From: Cacajao melanocephalus
Lineage: Eukaryota > Chordata > Mammalia > Primates > Pitheciidae
NCBI GenBank assembly: GCA_963573385.1
Contig: CAUYLG010070403.1
Span: 24,283-88,282, forward strand
Length of the DNA stretch: 64,000 nucleotides
Direction of reading: 5' to 3'
Below the pieces are notes generated by a model. It worked only from the letters and a program-made list of their open reading frames with translations. It was not told the origin of the DNA and did no database searches. The translations under genes and the position numbers were made by a program. Numbering within the stretch: the stretch's first letter is position 1; every line of letters starts with the position of its first letter. Shown piece by piece: positions 47,349 to 57,260 of the stretch.

Positions 47349-47366
47349 CCAAAAGACAGGCTGATC
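47349..47366 (-). other. Speculative 18-nt exon-like segment
   Basis: On the minus strand a pyrimidine-rich acceptor (ttcctttctttatattttctcaaag) is followed by 18 nt and a consensus GTAAGTAC donor. Its phase would continue the candidate exon at 48757-48857 without a stop. An exon this short is rare and splice-like pairs arise by chance, so it is only a lead. Confidence 0.12.
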
Positions 47367-47634
47367 CTTTGAGAAAATATAAAGAAAGGAATATCCACTT
47401 AAACTCCCCCTGTGACTTGTGACACCTAATTCCTGCAGGTCTTAAAGGAATGTTTACCTCCCTCTCACACAAAGAAAAGATGTAAGACCTGAACATTTCA
47501 AAGCAATTCCAGGAATCTGCCATTCTCACAACCAAATCTTTTCTGAGACACTGTTCCTTGTGGACTGTTTCCAAAATACAGTTACTGTAGGCTTTGAGCA
47601 GTCATTCCAGCTTGCAGTGGCTGATAGTAACAGC
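47367..47634. other. Unassigned sequence
   Basis: A minus frame (47338-47574) has no domain. Nothing else recognised. Confidence 0.3.
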
Positions 47635-47885
47635 TCCTGTTGATTAAGCACTTACTACATTACAGTGTTAGGGTAAGTCTTTTACCTGTATTCATTCTAC
47701 TTATTTCTCACGATGATCTTTTTAGGTCCATGCTACTCTTATCTGCAATTTACAGATAAGAAAACTAAGGCTTGGAGAGGGTAAGTCACAAGCCCATTAG
47801 CACACAAGTAGTAAGTGGCAGAAGCAGAATTTGGACCTGGGCAGTCAGAATCCTGATCTCATCACCTTAACCACCATCCTATACC
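47635..47885 (-). repeat. MIR SINE, near full length, reverse strand
   Basis: attaagcacttactacatta, caatttacagataagaaaac, taaggcttggagagggtaag, cacacaagtagtaagtggca, gaatttggacctgggcagtc and cttaaccaccatcctatacc give the complete antisense MIR order. Confidence 0.85.
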
Positions 47886-48756
47886 AGTGCACCTTGCAGT
47901 GGTTTGGAACTCTTGCTAAAGGTTTCAAAAACTCAGAATAGATTAGGGAAAATACATCAGCTTCCACGAATGTTGAGTGTTCTCAGTGGCTGATGAAAAA
48001 TATCTACCAAGCAAGTGAAAACAACAATAGCAACAGAGGTTCTGGTGAAACCAGTGTCTCATTGTGACTGAGTACTTAGGAACAAGCCAACACTCCTGTT
48101 TCCCCGCTGCCTGGTGCTGACTGTTGCAGTAGAAGCAGAGGCACAGTGCAGGTTAATTGTTGAGTAAGTGTGTTTAGCAGCTCCTGCTCTTGGGGCTCAT
48201 TAACCACAAAGGTGACAAACATCACAGAAATGGTACAAGTCACCCAGAGAAGAACTGGCTAACGACACCAGGCTCACACTCCCAAGCCCAGAGGTACGTT
48301 ACATGTTTCCTTTAAAGGAATCTTTTAGAGTTATCACAAAAAGACAGTTGAATCTTTATATTTTGTTAGCTCCCTGGTACCATCATATGTGTACTACATA
48401 TTTTGAAAAGAGGGTTGAGATGTCATGAAACACACAGAGCATTTCATAATTATGCTTTTGTATAAAGTCTTCTCTAATTGTCTTCCTAATATCCAAGATG
48501 ACTCTACTCATTTGAAAATTGCTTAATTTGGTAAAGGAAATTTTATAAGACATATGGTCTGCAACGCTAGTCTTATCCCTGAGGAAAGAGGGAAGAATGC
48601 ACTCTTCTATGTTTTGAGGAAAGGGGATTTTTGTGTGTGTATTCCTTCAACAAAGTTATTTGGAGCAGCCGTTGTGTCTAGGTAACTACCTGGAGGCTAA
48701 GGAAAATAGAGAAATAGATGGTATGGTCCTTTTCTTGAAGAAGGCCAGAGTCTTAC
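47886..48756. other. Unassigned sequence
   Basis: No repeat recognised. 48050-48300 is complex and GC-balanced (for example cagctcctgctcttggggct), and may be conserved non-coding DNA. Nothing proves function. Confidence 0.4.
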
Positions 48757-48857
48757 CTGCAATAATCAGAACAGGGCTGGCTGCCATATATACATGTTTG
48801 ATGCATGTCACCATCTTGTCTGGGTCATCCTCAATTGTTAGCCCACTGAAGTCCCTT
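48757..48857 (-). CDS. Candidate coding exon, minus strand, unidentified protein
   Basis: On the minus strand a T-rich stretch ends in gggtag, followed by 101 nt and a consensus donor GCAG|GTAAG. Entering in phase 2 it reads R-RDFSGLTIEDDPDKMVTC and on to VLIIA-G with no stop, leaving phase 1. The peptide has an acidic start and a hydrophobic end that could enter a membrane helix. It is phase-compatible with the candidate exon at 50920-51017, which would lie upstream. An alternative acceptor five bases earlier is out of phase with that exon. No family recognised. The whole frame is open from 48937 to 48686, so openness alone is weak evidence. Not overlapped by any repeat I can see. Confidence 0.3.
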
Positions 48858-49105
48858 CTACCCTCAAAAGAAACAAGCAAACACAAACATATAGTTTGAG
48901 GAGGATAAAAGCAAAGATAGAATACCACAGAAAACATTTTAAGTTCAACTTATTTTAAAGCCCAAGCTTCCAGACTCATTTTAATGTATAGATCATCTTA
49001 TGGTAGCTTATTGATAAAAGTGAAACTCATGAGAATCAGAATTTCTAGAAGGAGAGAAAAGATAAATTAGCTGCATGGCGCATACTTTTTGGGTAAATCT
49101 ATTAG
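48858..49105. other. Unassigned sequence
   Basis: Would be intron if the flanking candidate exons are real. Nothing recognised. Confidence 0.3.
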
Positions 49106-49109
49106 ATTG

Positions 49110-49260
49110 TATCTCCAGATCTGCCGCTTACCTACTAGTAATTATATTTCACAGCCACTGTGAGTTTTAGTTTTCTTCATATGGGTCTAAGAGTACCTGC
49201 TTCGCCTGCTTGGGGAGGTTGATATGAAAATAAAATGAGATATAAAATATACTCCATAAC
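49110..49260 (+). repeat. MIR fragment
   Basis: atctgccgcttacctactag, ttttagttttcttcatatgg and gaaaataaaatgagatataa follow the sense MIR order. Confidence 0.55.
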
Positions 49261-50919
49261 TGGATTCTTTTTGGAGGTAATACTAGGTGAGAGGATGAGT
49301 CTTTAACCTTCAGTTAATTTTTCTTTAGCTGTTCATTTGTTTGTTTATGTAATATAGAAATAGAGAGTAATGCCAAGTGATTTCTTACCTCATGAAGCTG
49401 GAAAGATCTTTACCAAATCCCTGTCATGCATCACTGCGGATCCTTTCTGTACTACCTGCTTCTAACTCCAGCCACTTCTGTGGTGACAGTTGTGCACAGG
49501 TTCTGATAAAATTCACCCTGACAGTGATGTACTAAATGACCTGACTTTGCATCGTCCTCCAAAGGGTTTCTATGGTAATACAGAAGTTTAGAGCACCACA
49601 GGACTCTGTTACGTACCCATGCAAATACCTGAATGTGCAAGGAGGTTAGCATCCTCATGAAATGAAACTTTGATCCATGGGAGGCAGGAGTCCGTGGATT
49701 AATTTATTTTCCCTTTCTCCCACTAGAGATACTGCCCTGAGAAGCTGTCATAGGTCTTCTCAGAGAATGGTCTTGCAACATCAAGCAATAGTTGAACTTA
49801 GCAACAACCAGCTTGATCAGCATTCTTACATTTTCTTTCACCCTTTGCTGCTTTTGTAATCCACAGTCCTCATTTTGGGTTACATGCCCTAATAAGGTAG
49901 TACAATGTAAATCTCTGGTTCAGGCTCTGCTTTCTGGAGAGACAAGACTAAGACAATTAATGCTGAATCACTCCAGAAAGCAGCCCATCAAGAAGGTATT
50001 TTGGATCTGAGTTATAAAGTTCCCATTGCTGGCAGAAGGTGTAGTTGTGATGATACCTAGCATGTACTAGCATTATAATAACTAAGACTTTCACTTGTGG
50101 TTAATTGGGTTGCGGTGCAGGTGGCAAATGGTTTTATTTTTCACAAGCATAGATATACAAAAAGAATATCTCTTTATTAATTGGGGAAGTTTCAATGTTT
50201 TTATGTATACACACAAGGCTTTCACACAAAGTCAGCATTGTGACAATGCACTTTCATGGAGTTACATTTGCCAAAAAATCCATAAAATGAATTAGAACTC
50301 TAAAGTCTATACACAATTTATACCTCCAGTATTGAAAATGATGAGAAGATGAAATATGTAGCATAGAGAATTGTTAAAAAAAAATACTGATTGTGAAAAA
50401 AATGCTGACAATTTAAAATAGTTTAAAAATCTAAAAAGAAAACAACTCCCCCCAAACTAGAACATTTTGAAATATAAAAAAGTGCATTACAGGGATAGAT
50501 TATGGGCAACACAGAGAGTGTCCATAAGAGCTTAGCAACTTTCATGATCATGAATTATATTTTAAAGTCTCGCATCTGACTTTATGACGAATAGCTGCTT
50601 TTTAAAAAAAATTCGATTTTAGGGCATGGCTCTCCTTGGAGAAATGTTCATATTCTTTTTCTCCGTGGACCTGCTATTTTGGAAATTCTTCTATATGATT
50701 AGCTGTACATCAACATGAACATTCCCTGTTAAATTTTCCCATCTTCCATGTTATTCTTCTGTGTTGTTTTGGGTACCCAAAATTCCATTCTGAATGCACT
50801 CATATTCAGATCTCAAATTTGGTGAAAACAATACTGGTAATCAAATAGCAACACTGTTGTGTAAGTGTCTTCTTATCCTACCATGCAGATAATTATTTTT
50901 GAATCAGTTAGTAACTTAC
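49261..50919. other. Unassigned sequence, about 1.7 kb
   Basis: No repeat family recognised; AT-rich from 50280 to 50600. Frames up to 72 codons without domains. Confidence 0.4.
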
Positions 50920-51017
50920 CTAGCTTCTGCAGGCAAATATGGCTTTAATTTATTAAAAGCTCCTTGAAGGTCATAGATGATAGGAATGCCAATGCAGGAA
51001 AGTGACACACTTTTAAA
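50920..51017 (-). CDS. Candidate coding exon, minus strand, unidentified protein
   Basis: 98 nt on the minus strand, from after cttcag to GCTAG|GTAAGT. The frame reads FKSVSLSCIGIPIIYDLQGA followed by FNKLKPYLPAEA and two bases of an Arg codon. The donor is a strong consensus; the acceptor (aatgaaaacttcag) has a poor pyrimidine tract, and other AGs inside could serve. It ends in phase 2, fitting the candidate exon at 48757-48857 so that about 66 residues read without a stop. I do not recognise the protein. A stop-free run of this length is not rare by chance. Confidence 0.25.
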
Positions 51018-51184
51018 CTGAAGTTTTCATTGTTGCCATATCATGTGACCAATCCACTTGTGTGAATTTTTCCCTAAATGCAAATAAAGACACTAAAGGT
51101 AATAGTTCTGCCCAACATGATGCAACTAACATGATGTAAGTATCCTGTATACAACCAAAAATGCTTTAATCCTTTTCCTAGAAT
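51018..51184. other. Unassigned sequence
   Basis: Nothing recognised. Confidence 0.3.
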
Positions 51185-51345
51185 CTGGCTTTCAGGACTT
51201 TAACATTCAGAATTTTAATGTTGTAAAATTATGGGATTGTAATTTTTAAGATTTTAGATGTTAGGGATTTTGATCTTTAGAGATTTCAGAATTTGAGATT
51301 ATGACATTTATTTTGGGATTGTGTCTTTTGGGATTATGATCCAAT
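51185..51345. repeat. Degenerate iterated ATTTTG/GGGATT motif block
   Basis: Variants of 'gggattttgatctttag' recur about every 14-20 bases (cagaattttaatgttgtaaa, gttagggattttgatcttta, ttttgggattgtgtcttttg). It looks like an old, decayed tandem array or part of an ancient interspersed repeat. Family not recognised. Confidence 0.5.
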
Positions 51346-51349
51346 CCAC

Positions 51350-52120
51350 TTCATGGAACCACAGAGAAGACCATGCTAAAAATCAAGCCCAGGATTTAAC
51401 TGTAAAAGTGTAGAACCACAAAGGAGAGTGAATATACAGGTTCAACAGATCTCCTATATCAAAGTCAGGACCTCAATAGGAAAAGAGTAGATGGGAACAT
51501 TTTGATGAACCAGCTGATAATCCTGAACTACCAGATTCCAGCAAAGCCTCCTCCTAGGGCCCCTCTTCCTGGAGGAGAGCAGTGGCTGCTTGCCTGGAGA
51601 CTATTCATAAGATAATTGTCTCTTTGAGATCTGCCTCTAGAATTCCTCATTCCCTCTAGACTGTTGACCAAGGAGAAGTCTCAGCCTAGCCCAAGCACTA
51701 TTCCTGGAGGAAATAGCTTGTCTGCCAAAAGAATTGCAGAAACCAGTTCAAATGATCTGGTAAGAGTAGAGGGCTATATATGTGGAACTGAAGCTTGAGG
51801 GTCTTGGACTGGGGTGACGACATTCAGTATATGAGGCTGGACAAAGGAAAGTTTACTAACATGGAGGAAACCAGCCATGATCAGAATTTGATGCCCTGCA
51901 AAGAACCCCTGGATCTCATCCTAAGGGTCTGTTGAGATGTGTCTTAAGGCTTGGTGAAGAGACTGTTTACATCAACTACTATGATGGAAAATCACCTTCC
52001 CATCATCCTTTTTCCAGATATAAATCAGTTCATAGATCCAGAGTTTAGTGATTGATGAGGAGGCCAGGATGCCTTGAGGAAGGACTCTTCAATGCCACCA
52101 CCAGTATATACAGTAAATAT
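51350..52120 (+). repeat. Possible upstream part of the ERVL-like fossil
   Basis: Continuous in style with the pol relic that follows and free of other repeats, but I find no secure landmarks. It could be degraded internal retroviral sequence or unique DNA. Confidence 0.3.
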
Positions 52121-52129
52121 TCCTTTGAT

Positions 52130-53190
52130 TTTTTTCCCCAAATGTATTTACAGCAGAGTAACTTTGCACTGTTGGAAAGGGAAAACCCAGACTTTTCAAA
52201 GGCTGTTAGATAAGGAGTTGGGGTTAAAATGATACCAAATGAACTAAAATGCTATCAAAGATCTCTGGTTAGAGTGGGAGCCCATCTGGATATAATGATA
52301 ATGGAATTTTAGGTCAAGTTTGTTTCACAGTGTATTAAAGTGTTCACAGACCCCTCCTGAGGTTATTGCCCACATCCTGAGTGTAACTGAGTTAAACATA
52401 TTTGTCAGGTGATAGAGCCCTCACACTCCTTCCCAGATTTGTAGTATAAGGGATATTATGAGGGAAGGGCTAAGCTGAAGTCCCTGAAACTGTCTCTATC
52501 CCCATCTAAGACCATAAATCAGAAGTAACACTGCATGCCAGGAAGAATTGCAGAGATTAGTAACATAATCAAACACTTGAAGAATACAAGGGTGATGGTT
52601 TCCATCATATCCCTGGTTCAGTTTTTCTGCATGCTCATTTCCGGGCATACCCAGCCCTGGAAAATCCTGAGAGCTCATGGTGAATGATGGTGAATTATGA
52701 TAAACATAGCCAGATGTTAACGCCAATGGTATCTGCTGTGCCAGATGTGCTCTCTTTACTGCAAGTGGATTAGCAGGCCTCTGGTACTAGGTATGTGACG
52801 ATCTTGCAGATGTGTCTTCCTCAATGATCATAAGGAGGAAGGATCAAAACAGCTTACTCTCACATTGTAGATACAACAGCTTGCTTGCAAAATTTGTGCA
52901 TTCTATCCCCACACTCTAAAGTCTGGTTTCCACTGCTAGGCTGAGAAGGGAAAGAGTTGCTTCACTGGGTGCACAGAAAGGGCTCCAGCAAACTTGAAGC
53001 TTCAACTACCACATTTAGGCTTCTTGCAGTAGTGGACCAAAGGCAAATAAATAAATTACTATATTGGCAATGGTAATCATCCTGACTGCTATGGGGAGTG
53101 AGAGCTGCTGCTATACAATGCGGACAAGGAGGAGTATGTCCTGTATCAGTGAGATGCACTTAATGGCATCTCTCTTGATTATGCACACTC
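52130..53190 (+). pseudogene. Decayed ERVL-class endogenous retrovirus pol fragment
   Basis: The stretch 52530-52790 follows, in degraded form, the order of the start of an ERVL reverse transcriptase (landmarks agattagtaacataatcaaa, ggtttccatcatatccctgg, gctgtgccagatgtgctctc, cctctggtactaggtatg). From about 52880 to 53165 the similarity is instead to the C-terminal integrase end of ERVL pol (gcttgcaaaatttgtgcatt, aggctgagaagggaaagagt, tgggtgcacagaaagggc, gaggagtatgtcctgtatca). Most of RT, RNase H and the integrase core are therefore missing by deletion. Stops and frameshifts occur in all frames; no LTR is evident on either side. It encodes nothing. Confidence 0.6.
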
Positions 53191-53360
53191 ATATTGGCTC
53201 CTCCTCCTTCCCTGCTTCACTCTCCTTGTCACTCCCTGCATCTCCCTGAAATTACACCCCTTAACAAAATAGTAATACAGAATCCTTTGCATTGGGCTCC
53301 ACTTTCAAGAAAACCCAGGCTCAAGCTGCTGTAACACTCGTAGGTTCAAATGTGCCTATT
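53191..53360. other. Unassigned sequence
   Basis: Nothing recognised. Confidence 0.3.
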
Positions 53361-53364
53361 GCAC

Positions 53365-53585
53365 AGAGATAACACATATACCAGACATTTTACATATTTC
53401 ATTTCACTTAATCTTCACAGCAATCTTGAGAGGTGGAAAAATTATTTCTGTTTTCCAGATAAGGAGACAGGATCAGATGAGTCCAAGGACTTTCCAGAGG
53501 ACATCCAGTTTATGTGTAGTACAGCCAGATTTGGAACCAGGCAATGTCTAATTCCAAAACTCAGTCTCTGTCCTCTCACGGCCTA
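53365..53585 (-). repeat. MIR SINE, reverse strand
   Basis: catttcacttaatcttcaca, gcaatcttgagaggtggaaa, ttttccagataaggagacag, agccagatttggaaccaggc and actcagtctctgtcctctca follow antisense MIR order. Confidence 0.75.
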
Positions 53586-53589
53586 GGTC

Positions 53590-54695
53590 AGCAATAATAA
53601 AGATGAATGCTCAGAAAGAAGACAGTGCCTCCTCCTATGTCACTCTGACATAATCCCCTTTGCATTATTAGTGGTTGGTTTTCACTTTAAGATTTTGTTT
53701 TTCTTTTTAATATATAATTTAGTACACAGTGTATTATTTATCAGGTAAATACTGTAGGAAAGTTGAATGTAACAATAAACTATTTTCCAGGAATCTACTT
53801 AGGATTCTATCATTCTGAAATGGGTGATAGAAGAAATTGGAGTATTCTCCTTTTTAAAAATCAAGATTTAAGAAGTAAATACAAAGATAAAGTATAAAGT
53901 CAGCTCATTAAAATATTTTCTATTTCAGAAAATAATTTGTTTTAAAATAAATTCAACATAGTAAGAGGCATGAAAGAAGAAAAATATAAAACCTTATTAT
54001 ATAATTTAAAGTTTGATTATGTCACCAAATAAACTAAATGGCAATAGAGTAGAAAGAAACATAATCCATAAAGGAAGTGAGAAAGGTTAAAGGAGTCAAC
54101 AGTAATTAAATGGTGACTGAAGCTGAATGGAAATTGACCTGTATTAGCTGAAGGCCATTCCTGTCTTTCAGAATGTTATGCATCAGTGAAGACAGAAAAC
54201 AAATGTTTCTGCTATTTTGACACGAAAATATGTTATTTCGGAGTCAAGGTTGCTATTCAAGAAAGCAGTAGATTCTCAGCACACATATTCTGATAATCTA
54301 CACCTGCTGGCAAGTATTGAAATAGATAAGATCCTTTAATATGTCTCTGTGGGGCAATGAGTCATAAGAACTTCATTGGTTACTGGCTGTTTACCCTTGT
54401 GAAAGCTTAAGGCAGATTCACTCAATCCAATGCAAATAGTGACAGCTCTAGCTATTAGCTGATACAGCCTCTGATGGATGGTCATCTGTCCCCAGGGAAG
54501 TATCTGCTCAATAGGGACTCAGCTGACAGCAGGAGGCTGAAAAAACTTGTGCTCTACTTACAATCCTGTCATGGTGTTGCTTCTGGATATAGGGCTATCT
54601 GATTTAACATATCTAATAGGAAACAAAGCTGAGTGATGTTTATAATTTTTATTACGAATGCATTCCAAACAATCAATCATCATTCTAAATGATGA
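53590..54695. other. Unassigned AT-rich sequence, about 1.1 kb
   Basis: No repeat or gene recognised. AT-rich, particularly 53690-54080. Confidence 0.4.
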
Positions 54696-54699
54696 TGAC

Positions 54700-54850
54700 A
54701 GTGACTACATTTAATTCAGTGCCTACTTTATTCTGGGTTTTTTTAATTGCTGTACTTACAACTCTGCAAGATAAGTGTTATTGTTCAGACTTTCTACATG
54801 AGGAAAGCTCAGAAGAAATAAGTTACTTGCCTAAGACAAAGGCTGAAATA
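54700..54850 (-). repeat. MIR fragment, reverse strand
   Basis: gtgcctactttattctgggt, acaactctgcaagataagtg, catgaggaaagctcagaaga and agttacttgcctaagacaaa follow the antisense MIR order. Confidence 0.6.
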
Positions 54851-55155
54851 ATAAAATTAGCCTATGTTCCTCTCTGTTCTGTCCATTATACAACGTGGCT
54901 GCTGATTCTCTCCCTGAAGTCTAGAGAAGCATGGACGGCCTTCAGTAAAAATCTTACAGGTTACCAAAGATACATTACAGAGTGGAGTTAACAGGCATGC
55001 TTGGAGTGGTGAAGAAACAAGATTTGGGCCACTGCCATAGAGCATGGCTGAATCAACAACAATAGCAACAAAAATAAGAGTTGATTAACTGTAATATGTG
55101 AGCCACAATCTTTATCAATTGATGGAAAAATGCATGGTTAATCCTAGAAGGCCAT
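54851..55155. other. Unassigned sequence
   Basis: Nothing recognised. Confidence 0.3.
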
Positions 55156-55159
55156 TCAT

Positions 55160-55240
55160 TCATTGAACATACATTTGCTGAGTGTATTCTAGGTGTTAAG
55201 AGTTGTGCCAGGTGCTGGAGTTAATGACATAGCTAGAAGG
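55160..55240 (-). repeat. L2 3' end fragment, reverse strand
   Basis: cattcattcattgaacatac, atttgctgagtgtattctag and ttgtgccaggtgctggagtt match the antisense L2 tail. Confidence 0.6.
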
Positions 55241-55449
55241 AGTTTTGATATTAGTAGTACTCATCAAATCAGAATGCCATTGTGCTTATGGTAACTACTC
55301 TAATTTTTAGCAGTCCAATACAAATGGTTGGCTAGGGCAGGTATTTTAATCTGAATAAAGTTTATAGATCTGCATTTTGATTCTCAATGTAACTCTTAGC
55401 TGAAAGCACCTGGAAGTCTAGGTTCTTTTTATAGACTGTCATAGAACAC

Positions 55450-55865
55450 CATGGCAGAAACTACCAGTTTATTATCAAGCCTATTTCCTCTTCTTTCTGG
55501 GCACATGATTGGAATACATTTCCCAGCCTCCCTTGCAGTTGGATGTGGCCATATGACTGAGTTTTTGCCAGTGGGAAGTCAGTGAAGATAATGAGCACCA
55601 TGTCTTCCCCAGGTCCATGGACATTGTCCATGAAGCTTTTCTCCATGCTTTTTTCCTCGTCTCCATCTTAATGCAGATGAGCCTAGTGACCCTAAAAACA
55701 CATGTTAAAGGTATCAGGGCATACATATAAAGAACCTGTGATGCTGAGTGGCTACTTGGAAGGCCACCATTCTTGGAATCCCAAATTGAACAATTATATG
55801 AGGAAGAAATTAAGTTAAGACACTGAAATTTGGGGAGTTATTACAGCAGTTAGTATTACTTTAAT
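55450..55865 (+). repeat. Ancient LTR-type repeat (MaLR/ERVL-like)
   Basis: Ordered landmarks of a common old LTR-like repeat: gggcacatgattggaataca, catttcccagcctcccttgc, gttggatgtggccatatgac, aattatatgaggaagaaatt, taagacactgaaatttgggg and ttattacagcagttagtatt. No internal retroviral sequence. The subfamily is not fixed. Minus frames of 61 and 81 codons over it are shadows. Confidence 0.6.
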
Positions 55866-56404
55866 ACAAATACTAACATATGTGTTTGACAATATTTATT
55901 TGAGCACTATTACATAGTCAATTTCCTCTTACCTAATTCTAATTCAATCAGCAGATAATATGATTCTATTATTACTTACAGGTCTTCTAATTTCAATAAT
56001 CAGTAATGCATGAGATATTTCAAATCACATTTCTGAGATTTTTCTCTTACTGCTGATTTGTTGTTTGTTTGGACATTTATGTTGCCCTCCACTCAGATTA
56101 GATGGCAAACAAGTAAGGTAATCAACAGTGTGGTATTTTAAAACATGACAGAAAAATATTAAGTTGAGAACCTAAAGTTTATGGCTAATGAAAGAGAAAT
56201 TCTGTGGCCTGGGAAAAGACTTTCAAGTATTTTGTTTTGATTGCCTCAAACATGAAAGGAAAGAACATCAATATCCTGAAGAAACACAGTGCGGACTGGC
56301 CCGTAGGAGCAGAATGTGAGATCCCTTGACTGAATTCTGAGTATCTCAAAGGAAATGATGTTGTTTCATCAGTTCATTTAAAGATTTGAGACAAAGAAAG
56401 CTAA
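55866..56404. other. Unassigned sequence
   Basis: Nothing recognised. Confidence 0.35.
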
Positions 56405-56435
56405 GCCAAGTCACCAGGGAGGCCAAGTCACCAGG
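56405..56435. repeat. Short tandem duplication, 17-bp period
   Basis: gccaagtcaccagg occurs at 56405-56418 and 56422-56435, identical. Confidence 0.9.
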
Positions 56436-56474
56436 TGAAGAGCAAGAACTCCTGGCCCCTTCCAAATTGGAGGC

Positions 56475-56695
56475 AGTCAGGTGTGGCAGAAAGAGCATGG
56501 ACTTTGGCATCAAACCCTTCTATGAATCTTCACTCTTCCACTTGCTGGAATTCAAGGTTCTTTTAATCACCTTGAATTCCAGTTTTCTCACCAGTAAACA
56601 GGGAGTGATAATATCCACCTCTCAAAAACACTGTGAGGATTAGAGACAAACTTTTTGAAGTGCTAATGAATAAACTATCTCTAAGTATGGTAATT
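56475..56695 (+). repeat. MIR SINE carrying a perfect inverted repeat
   Basis: Sense MIR: aaagagcatggactttggca, cttcactcttccacttgctg, ccagttttctcaccagtaaa, aacactgtgaggattagaga and tgaagtgctaatgaataaac. The middle contains a 14-bp inverted repeat not present in the MIR consensus. Confidence 0.75.
56545..56582. other. Perfect inverted repeat, 14-bp arms, 10-nt loop
   Basis: Left arm ctggaattcaaggt (56545-56558), loop tcttttaatc, right arm accttgaattccag (56569-56582). It could form a stable hairpin or cruciform. Confidence 0.9.
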
Positions 56696-57135
56696 AGTAT
56701 GAGATTTATTATTAATTCCTTGTCCTATGTTTGTGAAAAGCACACAAAGAAAGCTTGAACCATTTGCACCAAGGTACAATATAAAACAACTAAACATTTA
56801 GGCTACTGGCTTTACAGTTTCCTTTTCTCATTTGTGCCATGGCAAACTTTAGGTCATTTTATTCTGTATCATTCAACAATTAAGGCAAAATCATGGCAAC
56901 CATTTCTAATAATCTCTTAGAAATGCTATTAACAAATATTTCTCAAGGGGCTTCAATACGCAATACTTTGTGCTGGTTTCTAAATATGTTGAATCCTGCA
57001 TTTTATCTGGTTCTCAATGGTTATTTGTAACCCTCTACTGTCATCAAGATAAGAATTACCCTCTCTCAGGAGAATGGAGACTTTTTTTTTTTTTTTTTTT
57101 TACCTTTAAAGAACTACTTCAAGGACCATTGAGAG
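56696..57135. other. Unassigned sequence with T20 run
   Basis: Homopolymer T at 57082-57101 with no Alu body attached. Nothing else recognised. Confidence 0.4.
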
Positions 57136-57139
57136 ATAA

Positions 57140-57260
57140 AGGTATTTGTTACTATCACTGCTATAACCTTATTCAACCCTCAGTGTCCCAGAGTGATGTA
57201 TAGTATAAAGAGTAAATGAGCATCTTGTAAAATACTTAGAAGCATAAGTGGAAGTTAATT
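57140..57260 (+). repeat. Possible MIR 3' fragment
   Basis: gtataaagagtaaatgagca and tcttgtaaaatacttagaag resemble the MIR 3' end. Weak. Confidence 0.35.

Noticed and set aside
49390..49450. Minus-strand exon-like segment before GAG|GTAAGA near 49389
   Set aside because: Its open frame is out of phase with the neighbouring candidate exons and its acceptor lacks a pyrimidine tract.
57082..57101. T20 run as a retroelement tail
   Set aside because: Adjacent sequence matches no retroelement end that I recognise.
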